A stretch of DNA of 20,620 bases from Phycisphaerales bacterium UBA7812 (GTDB lineage: Bacteria > Planctomycetota > Phycisphaerae > Phycisphaerales > UBA1924): NCBI GenBank assembly GCA_002480345.1, contig DLBY01000090.1:44616-65235 (forward strand), written 5' to 3'. A program made the translations under genes and the position numbers. This document shows, piece by piece, positions 15,148 to 20,620 of this stretch. Every line of letters begins with the position of its first letter. The stretch's first letter is position 1. The notes below the pieces were generated by a model. It was not told the origin of the DNA and did not search any database. It worked only from the letters and a program-made list of their open reading frames with translations.

Positions 15148-16502
15148 GCGGCGGGCTGGACGGGCGGCCGAGCGCGCAGGAGAAGGTCCATCTCGGGCGC
15201 GCGCTGTGGGTTGTCAACGCGTGCGTGGTCGGGGTGTTCACTTTCCTGACGGGTTCGCGGTTCTGGCGCGGCGATGGGTTCGGTGATTTTCATGTGTTCC
15301 ACGATGCGTTCCGCGCCGTGCGCGCAGGCGAGGATCTCTACGCGAGCGGGGTGGGCGGGTATATCTATCCCCCGCTGTTTGCGGTCGTGTTCGCGCCGCT
15401 GGGCTGGCTGAGCATGGAGCACGCGGGCACGGTCTACACCGCCCTCAACGGCCTGACGGCGTTCGCCTGTCTCTGGCTCGCGGGGGACGAGGTGATCAGG
15501 CGGTTCGCGGCGCCGCGGGACCGGGCGGCGCTCCCGGCGGTGATGGCGCTGACCCTGGCCGTCTTCAGTGACAAGCTGCGCATCGAGCTGCAGGGGGGGC
15601 AGACGGACCTGTGGATTCTGCTGTGCGTGCTGCTGGCGCTGCGCTGGCTCGGGACGCGCCCCCTGCTCGCGGGGTTCATGCTGGGGCTCGCGGGGAACCT
15701 GAAATACCAGACGCTGATCGTGCTGCCCTACCTGCTGATTCGCGGACGCTGGCGCGCGCTGGGGTCGTGCCTCATGTCGATGGCGGGGCTCGCGCTCTCG
15801 ACGGGGCTTGTGTTCGGCTGGTCGCGGAACCTGGACTACCTGGGGCGCGCGTTCGGCGGCATGGCGCGGATGGTCGGGCTCGGCGCCGACGGCGCGGCGG
15901 CGAATGTGCAGGGCATCGCGTGGATCCGGAGCATCAGCCTCACGAGCGTGGCCGCGCGCGTGCAGGCGTGGGCGGGTTGGCCCGCGTGGACGCTCGTCGC
16001 GATCACGGGCGTCGCGGCGGGCGCGGTGCTGCTGGGCGTGCTGGCGCTCTATCGGCGTCACGGGCAGCGGGCGCTGGTCGGTCGCTCGGGGCGCGCCGAC
16101 GACGCGACGGCGCGGGGACGGTCGCTGGTCATGCTCGAATGGACGGGTCTTCTCGTCGCGGCGTGCGTGTTCGGGCCGCAGACGAATCCCCGGCACATGC
16201 TGCTGATGCTGCCGATCGCGGCGGTCGCGGCGGTCGCGGCGGTGGTCGTGCTGCTGCCCAGGCCCGCGGGCGTGCGCGCAGCGGGGATCCGGATCGGGCG
16301 CTGGCCCGCGCTCGCGGGGTGCATCGGGTTGTCGCTCGCGTTCGTGCTCCCGCCGGGCTCGCGGGAGACCGAGCACCTCGTCGAGGCGTGGCGCTGGATC
16401 GGGGGCGTGTCGTTCGCGACGCTGGTGCTGCTGTTCGTCGTGGTGTCCGCGTCGCTGCGTTGGGCGCGCGGGCTGGGCGAGCCCCACGACGAACCCGGGT
16501 GA
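15144..16502 (+). CDS. GT87-like (DUF2029) polytopic membrane glycosyltransferase
   Basis: A 452-residue protein with about ten hydrophobic segments, typical of GT-C enzymes. The first periplasmic loop GDFHVFHDAFRAVRAGEDLY followed by YIYPPLFAVVFAPLGWLS matches the GT87/DUF2029 family, with Asp48 a candidate catalytic residue. GT-C enzymes use polyprenyl-phosphate sugars, which is what the overlapping upstream GT2 gene is predicted to make. Start GTG 15144 overlaps the upstream stop by 4 nt. The acceptor (glycan, lipid or protein) is unknown. A GCGGTCGCG-type repeat near 16219-16245 encodes an Ala/Val-rich membrane segment. Its stop is only 10 nt from the convergent pgk stop, with no visible terminator. 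Confidence 0.85.
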   Translation: MSGGLDGRPSAQEKVHLGRALWVVNACVVGVFTFLTGSRFWRGDGFGDFHVFHDAFRAVRAGEDLYASGVGGYIYPPLFAVVFAPLGWLSMEHAGTVYTALNGLTAFACLWLAGDEVIRRFAAPRDRAALPAVMALTLAVFSDKLRIELQGGQTDLWILLCVLLALRWLGTRPLLAGFMLGLAGNLKYQTLIVLPYLLIRGRWRALGSCLMSMAGLALSTGLVFGWSRNLDYLGRAFGGMARMVGLGADGAAANVQGIAWIRSISLTSVAARVQAWAGWPAWTLVAITGVAAGAVLLGVLALYRRHGQRALVGRSGRADDATARGRSLVMLEWTGLLVAACVFGPQTNPRHMLLMLPIAAVAAVAAVVVLLPRPAGVRAAGIRIGRWPALAGCIGLSLAFVLPPGSRETEHLVEAWRWIGGVSFATLVLLFVVVSASLRWARGLGEPHDEPG

Positions 16503-16512
16503 TCGACGGTGG

Positions 16513-17718
16513 TCAGGCGTCGTCGAGCGCATCGACGGCGGCGAAGGCCTTGCCCTCGAGCATCGCGAGGCTGGCGCCGCCCCCTGTGGAGACATGGCTG
16601 AGCTTGTCGGCGACGCCGAACTGCTCGGCGGCGGCGGCGGAATCGCCCCCTCCCACGATGGTGATGGTGCCCTTCTCGGTCGCGTCGGCGAGCGCGTCGG
16701 CGATCATCTTCGTGCCGACGCGGAAGGGGCGCCACTCGAAGACGCCCATGGGCCCGTTCCAGACGACGGTCTTCGCTTCGGCGATGACGCGGGCGTAGTG
16801 GCCCTGGGTCTTGGGCCCGATGTCGAGGCCCATGTAGCCGTCCTTGATGTGGTCGTCGAAGACCTCGATGTCGCCCACATCCTCGGCGAACTGGGTCGAG
16901 CAGATGTGGTCGGTGGGGAGGTGGAGCTCGACATGGTGGTTGGCGGCGTGGTCGATCATCTGCTTGGCGGCGCCGACCTGATCGGCCTCGACGCGGCTGG
17001 ACCCGACCCGGTGCCCCAGGGCCTTGATGAAGGTGTAGGCCATCGCGCCGCCGATGAGGATGTGGTCGGCGGTCTTCATCAGGTTCTCGATCGCGGGGAG
17101 CTTGTCGCTGACCTTGGCGCCGCCCAGGATGACGACGAAGGGGCGCGCGGGCTCGGCGAGCTTCTCGTCGAGGTACTTGATCTCCTTCTCGACGAGGAAC
17201 CCGACCGCCTTGGGGGCGTCGCCCATCGCCTTGGGGACCGCGAGCATGCTCGCGTCCTCGCGGTGGCAAGTGCCGAACGCGTCGTTGATGTAGGCGTCGC
17301 CCAGGGCGGCGATCTTGGCGGCGAAGTCCGGGTCGCCCTTCTTCTCGGCCTTGTGGAAGCGGAGGTTCTCGAGGACGAGGACATCGCCGTCGCCCATCGC
17401 GTTGACGGCGGACGCGGTCGTGTCGTCGGTGCAGTCATCGGAGGGGCAGGCGACTGGCTTGTTGAGCAGCTCGCCCAGGCGCTGGGCGACGGGCTTGAGG
17501 CTCAGGGCCTCTTCGTAGCCCGTTCCCTCGGGTCGTCCGAGGTGGCTCATGCAGATGGCGCGCCCGCCGCGCTCGATGACATTCTTGATCGTGGGCAGCG
17601 CGGCGCGGATGCGCCGGTCATCGGTGATGGCGCCGTCCTTGAGGGGGACATTGAAATCGACGCGGATGAGGACCCGCTTGCCCGAAACTTCGACGCTTGC
17701 CACGCTCTTCTTCGCCAT
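16513..17718 (-). CDS. pgk: Phosphoglycerate kinase
   Basis: A 401-residue glycolytic and gluconeogenic enzyme interconverting 1,3-bisphosphoglycerate/ADP and 3-phosphoglycerate/ATP. Motifs in order: [14 protein letters not shown] (13-26, substrate-binding Asp21 and Asn23), SHLGRP (58-63), [24 protein letters not shown] (most family members have NDAFGTAHR, so the Cys is a mild variant), [22 protein letters not shown] and the nucleotide loop [13 protein letters not shown], then [16 protein letters not shown]. Full length for the family. AGGGGA lies 7 nt before the ATG. It is downstream of sat on the same strand but separated by a terminator, so it is transcribed independently. TACCAT (minus strand, 17789-17794) is a weak -10 candidate. 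Confidence 0.97.
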   Translation of the reverse strand: MAKKSVASVEVSGKRVLIRVDFNVPLKDGAITDDRRIRAALPTIKNVIERGGRAICMSHLGRPEGTGYEEALSLKPVAQRLGELLNKPVACPSDDCTDDTTASAVNAMGDGDVLVLENLRFHKAEKKGDPDFAAKIAALGDAYINDAFGTCHREDASMLAVPKAMGDAPKAVGFLVEKEIKYLDEKLAEPARPFVVILGGAKVSDKLPAIENLMKTADHILIGGAMAYTFIKALGHRVGSSRVEADQVGAAKQMIDHAANHHVELHLPTDHICSTQFAEDVGDIEVFDDHIKDGYMGLDIGPKTQGHYARVIAEAKTVVWNGPMGVFEWRPFRVGTKMIADALADATEKGTITIVGGGDSAAAAEQFGVADKLSHVSTGGGASLAMLEGKAFAAVDALDDA

Positions 17719-17840
17719 CGTCCGTCCCCTGTGATCATCGCCCCTGGATTGCCGGGCGTGGAGTTCGTGTGCTCAGATTGGACGGGTGATGGTAGAGCGG
17801 GGCGGGGCGGGCGTCCGGCGGGGCGCGGGCGCGGGCGCAG

Positions 17841-17865
17841 AAAACAGCCCCCTGTGCGGGGGCTG
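17841..17865 (-). terminator. Intrinsic terminator of sat
   Basis: On the minus strand CAGCCCCC, loop GCACA, GGGGGCTG followed by TTTT. Perfect 8-bp stem, about 30 nt after the sat stop and before the pgk leader. Confidence 0.9.
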
Positions 17866-17894
17866 CGCGAAAAGCGGGGATGAAGAGCGCCGGG

Positions 17895-19082
17895 TCAGAC
17901 GCCAGCGGGTTGGGTCGAGGTCGCCCACTCGATGAGGATATCGGCGACCTCGGGGCGGGTGAACTCGCCCGGGGGGCGCTCGCCCTTGCTGAGCATCTCG
18001 CGGACCTTGGTGCCGCTCAGGAAGATCTGGTCTCCGTCGATCTTGGGGAAGGTCTTGCCGCTGACCATGCCCTGGGCCTTCCTCGAGAAGGCGGCGTGCT
18101 CGAACTTGAGCGGCTCGATGCCCAGGTCTTCCTCGTCGAGCGTGTCGAAGATGTTCTGGGCGTCGTAGGTGCCGTAGTACGACCCGACGCCGGCGTGGTC
18201 GCGACCGACGATGAAGTGGGTGACGCCGTAGTTCTTGCGGACGAGGGCGTGGAGGATCGCCTCGCGGGGTCCCGCGTAGCGCATCGCGGCGGGCATGACG
18301 GTGAGCATGGTGCGCTCATCAACGAAGTAGTCCTTGATGAGGGTTTCGTAGCACTGCATGCGCACATCGGCGGGGATATCGCCGGGCTTGGTCTCGCCCA
18401 CGAGCGGGTGGATGAGCAGGCCGTCGGTGATCTCCTGGGCGCACTTGCAGAGATACTCGTGGGCGCGGTGGATCGGGTTGCGGGTCTGGAAGGCGCTGAC
18501 GGTCTTCCAGCCGCGCTTCTCGAATTCGGCGCGGGTCTGCGCGGGGGTGAGGCGCTTGTCGAGGAAGGCCTCGGGGCCCTCGGGATCGACGCAGACGGTG
18601 ACGACCTCGATGGGGCCCGCGAGGCAGACGGGGCCCTCGTTCTTCACCGCCTCGGCGCCGGGGTGGTTCCCGTCGTCATCGGCGGGATCGTTGAAGAAGA
18701 TCGTCGCTTCCTTGGCGGTGTCGTGGGCGTAGACCTCCTCGACGGTCATGACCGCCTGGAGGACGCCGTTGGGCGCATAGAGGGCGACGCGGTCGCCCTG
18801 CTTCGCCTTGCCCTCGTCGGTCGCGAGGGTGATGGGGATGGGCCAGATGTGCCCGTTGGCGAGCTTCATGTCGCTGATGACCGAGTCGAAATCCGCCTTG
18901 CCCATGAACCCGGTGAGGGGGCTGAAGGCGCCGATGCCGATCATCTCGACATCGCAGGACTGCTTGGCGGTGAGATCGACACGGGTCAGCCCCTCGGCTT
19001 CCTTCGCGAGCTCGGCGGCTCGCTCGGGGGTCGCGACGCGGTTGACAAGCGTGCCGCCGTGGGGCGGGATGAGGCCGGACAT
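17895..19082 (-). CDS. sat: Sulfate adenylyltransferase (ATP sulfurylase)
   Basis: A 395-residue enzyme of the Sat/Met3 type that makes adenosine 5'-phosphosulfate from ATP and sulfate in the cytoplasm. An N-terminal PUA-like domain precedes the catalytic domain with QTRNPIHRAH (199-208, the HxxH nucleotide motif), GRDHAGVGSYYG (293-304) and LSGTKVREML (355-364). There is no fused APS kinase. The ATG at 19082 is preferred over the open frame reaching 19145 because AAAGGA lies about 8 nt upstream and homology begins with MSGLIPPHGG. No APS reductase, APS kinase, CysDN or transporter is adjacent, so whether it serves assimilation or another route is not shown. Confidence 0.95.
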   Translation of the reverse strand: MSGLIPPHGGTLVNRVATPERAAELAKEAEGLTRVDLTAKQSCDVEMIGIGAFSPLTGFMGKADFDSVISDMKLANGHIWPIPITLATDEGKAKQGDRVALYAPNGVLQAVMTVEEVYAHDTAKEATIFFNDPADDDGNHPGAEAVKNEGPVCLAGPIEVVTVCVDPEGPEAFLDKRLTPAQTRAEFEKRGWKTVSAFQTRNPIHRAHEYLCKCAQEITDGLLIHPLVGETKPGDIPADVRMQCYETLIKDYFVDERTMLTVMPAAMRYAGPREAILHALVRKNYGVTHFIVGRDHAGVGSYYGTYDAQNIFDTLDEEDLGIEPLKFEHAAFSRKAQGMVSGKTFPKIDGDQIFLSGTKVREMLSKGERPPGEFTRPEVADILIEWATSTQPAGV

Positions 19083-19144
19083 GTTCGGATTCCTTTCGTG
19101 TTTCCGGAGGGTTCCGGCGTGCGGCGCCGTTCCTGGAACAGGCA

Positions 19145-19150
19145 AGCATA
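19145..19150 (-). promoter_or_regulatory. Possible -10 element (TATGCT) of sat
   Basis: Minus-strand TATGCT, 62 nt before the sat ATG. A palindrome GTTCC-T-GGAAC (19129-19139) lies where transcription would begin and could be an operator. No clear -35 is seen. Weak evidence. Confidence 0.3.
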
Positions 19151-19247
19151 GGCGTCGGGGAGTCGATCGCCGGGGGGGAGGGGGCGTGTTGGATCGATAT
19201 CTCCTGTCCGGACCGGGGGTTTCCGCGGGTTTTGCTTGCGAGGGCGG

Positions 19248-19253
19248 TAGGAT
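19248..19253 (+). promoter_or_regulatory. Possible -10 element (TAGGAT) of the sugar dehydrogenase gene
   Basis: The same TAGGAT hexamer that precedes the GT2 gene, but 88 nt before the ATG, giving a leader of about 80 nt that ends in a strong Shine-Dalgarno. This would be the leadered counterpart of the leaderless promoters in the window. Confidence 0.38.
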
Positions 19254-19327
19254 CGGGCGACACTGTGAAGAGCCGGGCTCCCCCGAGGACCGGCGATTTT
19301 TATCGGAATTGAGACTCGGAGGGGATC

Positions 19328-19333
19328 AGGAGG
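19328..19333 (+). promoter_or_regulatory. Strong Shine-Dalgarno of the sugar dehydrogenase gene
   Basis: AGGAGG, 8 nt before the ATG at 19342; it fixes the start of a coding region that runs off the window. Confidence 0.85.
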
Positions 19334-19341
19334 CTGTGCAG

Positions 19342-20620
19342 ATGAAGATGTTGATTGCGTGTGGCGCCCTCGCGGCGGGTGTGACCCTTGCCGCGGGCGG
19401 GTCGGTGTCGCTGACCACCGAGACGGTTGTGAGCGGTCTGGCGCGTCCGGTGTTCGTGACGCACGCGCCGGGCGATTTCGATCGGATCTTCATCGTCGAG
19501 CAGCGGAGCGGCTCGACGGGGCGTATCCGGGTGTTCGACCTGACGACAAACACGCTGCAGACGACGCCCTTCCTGACGCGGACGGTCTCGACCTCCAGCG
19601 AGCAGGGCCTGCTCGGTCTCGCGTTCCACCCAGACTACGCGACGAACGGGAAGTTCTACATCAACTACACGGTGTCGGGCGACACCTTCGTCGATGAGTT
19701 CACCGTCAGCGCGGGCGACCCCAATGTCGCGGACGCGACGACCCGGCGTCCGATCATGCGGTTCGATCAGCCTTTCAGCAACCACAACGGGGGCTGGATC
19801 GCCTTCGGGCCCGACGGGTATCTCTACATCTCGACCGGTGACGGCGGCTCGGGCGGCGACCCGGGCAACCGCGCGCAGGACATCACCAACCAGCCCTTGG
19901 GCAAGATGCTCCGCGTCGATGTGAACGGCGACGACTTCCCGGGCGACCCCGGGACGAACTACGCGATCCCGGCGGACAACCCCTTCGTGGGCGCGACGGG
20001 CGACGACGAGATCTGGGCCTACGGGCTGCGGAACGCGTGGCGCTGCGCCTTCGATCGCGCGACGGGCGACCTGTACCTCGCGGATGTCGGGCAGAACGCG
20101 GTCGAGGAGATCAGCTTCCAGCCCGGCAGCAGCACGGGCGGCGAGAACTACGGCTGGCGCTGCTACGAGGGGAATAACGCGTTCAACCTCACGGGGTGCG
20201 GGCCCGCGTCGGAGTATGTCTTCCCGATCCGGACCTACACGCACAGCGGGGGCAACTGCTCGATCACGGGCGGTGAGGTCTACCGCGGCTGCGCGATCCC
20301 CGAGCTCGACGGGACTTACTTCTACGCGGACTACTGCTCGGGTCAGGCGTTCAGCTTCGTCTACGACGGCGCGAACCTCACCGAGCTGACCAACCGGACC
20401 TCCGAGATCGGGGGCGGTTTCGGGATCGCGTCGTTCGGGCTCGACGCGTACGGCGAGATGTATATCTGCCGCCTCAGCGGGAGCATCGAGAAGATCGTCC
20501 CGACGCGCGGGCTGATCGAGGACTGCGACGAGAACGGGATCGAGGACGCGTGCCAGGTCGCGGCGGGCAATCCCCCGGCGTGCGGGTGCACGGCGGCGGA
20601 CCTCGCCGAGCCGTTCGGGG
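19342..20620 (+). CDS. Secreted PQQ-type sugar (glucose/sorbosone) dehydrogenase, 3'-truncated
   Basis: At least 426 residues, open to the window edge. Residues 1-21 form a signal peptide (MKMLIACGALAAG core). The rest is a six-bladed beta-propeller of the soluble PQQ glucose dehydrogenase/sorbosone dehydrogenase/HHIP-like family: SEQGLLGLAFHPDY, then FSNHNGGWIAFGPDGYLYIS (the His here matches the family's general base), GDGGSGGDPGNRAQD, WAYGLRNAWRCAFDRATGDLY, LADVGQNAVEEI and GENYGWRCYEG. Several Cys pairs suit an exported protein. After the propeller comes DCDENGIEDACQVAAG, an Asp-rich calcium-loop-like motif common in planctomycete secreted proteins, then CGCTAADLAEPFG, the beginning of what looks like a dockerin-like C-terminal module cut by the window end. 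Substrate and PQQ use are family inference. Confidence 0.9.
   Translation, partial: MKMLIACGALAAGVTLAAGGSVSLTTETVVSGLARPVFVTHAPGDFDRIFIVEQRSGSTGRIRVFDLTTNTLQTTPFLTRTVSTSSEQGLLGLAFHPDYATNGKFYINYTVSGDTFVDEFTVSAGDPNVADATTRRPIMRFDQPFSNHNGGWIAFGPDGYLYISTGDGGSGGDPGNRAQDITNQPLGKMLRVDVNGDDFPGDPGTNYAIPADNPFVGATGDDEIWAYGLRNAWRCAFDRATGDLYLADVGQNAVEEISFQPGSSTGGENYGWRCYEGNNAFNLTGCGPASEYVFPIRTYTHSGGNCSITGGEVYRGCAIPELDGTYFYADYCSGQAFSFVYDGANLTELTNRTSEIGGGFGIASFGLDAYGEMYICRLSGSIEKIVPTRGLIEDCDENGIEDACQVAAGNPPACGCTAADLAEPFG

Noticed and set aside
14814..16595. 593-codon minus-strand frame antisense to the GT2 and GT87 genes
   Set aside because: Arg/His/Pro/Gln-rich low-complexity translation; the sense strand carries recognisable glycosyltransferase motifs.
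16594..19151. Two long plus-strand frames (429 and 423 codons) antisense to pgk and sat
   Set aside because: Gly/Asp/Val/Leu-rich mirror translations caused by strong third-position GC bias; pgk and sat are unmistakable on the minus strand.

Overview
The window is one GC-rich bacterial chromosomal segment (roughly 70% GC by eye) that looks like a member of Planctomycetota, most likely class Phycisphaerae. Evidence for this: a PEP-CTERM-like sorting tail of the PTPGSLALLG type, a secreted sugar-dehydrogenase-like protein that continues into an Asp-rich calcium-loop motif and the start of a Cys/ADLAEPFG dockerin-like module, an HldE gene implying LPS heptose synthesis and so an outer membrane, and the F-ATPase gene style. 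The genus is inference; no rRNA is present.

Layout. 1-2598: 5'-truncated alaS (+). 2663-3265: nitroreductase (-), tail-to-tail with alaS. 3378-7136: an F-ATPase cluster (+) in the order atpZ-like, atpI-like, atpB (a), atpE (c), atpF (b), atpH (delta), closed by a strong intrinsic terminator at 7164-7191. The F1 genes alpha, gamma, beta and epsilon do not follow, so the locus is split after delta. 7312-7737: small exported PEP-CTERM-like protein (-) with its own terminator. 7860-9338: hisS (-), divergent from a membrane-anchored protein at 9419-10225 (+). 10295-12207: hldE overlapping an ASCH-domain gene. 12261-14195: mutL of the endonuclease type. 14236-16502: a GT2 polyprenyl-phosphate glycosyltransferase overlapping a GT87-like membrane glycosyltransferase. 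16513-17718: pgk (-). 17895-19082: sat (-), with a terminator between sat and pgk. 19342-20620: 3'-truncated secreted PQQ-type sugar dehydrogenase (+). There is no gene-free stretch over 300 bases; the longest gap is 19083-19341. I saw no tRNA, rRNA, CRISPR array, insertion sequence or phage gene.

Two window-wide signals matter most. First, the palindrome ACGT occurs only once by my scan (203-206), although ACGC, ACGA, ACGG, CCGT, GCGT and TCGT are all common. Asp, Asn, His and Tyr codons switch from C-ending to T-ending before Val. This suggests an ACGT-specific restriction or methylation system acting on this genome. Second, six genes (atpZ-like, hisS, the 9419 gene, hldE, mutL, the GT2 gene) have a TAGRCT/TACGCT/TAGGAT hexamer exactly 6-7 nt before the start codon and no Shine-Dalgarno. 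This is the geometry of a -10 box driving a leaderless mRNA. Other genes (nitroreductase, sat, pgk, atpF, the sugar dehydrogenase) have clear Shine-Dalgarno sites, so two initiation modes appear to coexist.

The ATP synthase is also unusual in its protein ends. Subunits c and b both begin with a signal-peptide-like segment, b then has a His-rich linker before its membrane helix, and subunit a ends in a His-rich tail.
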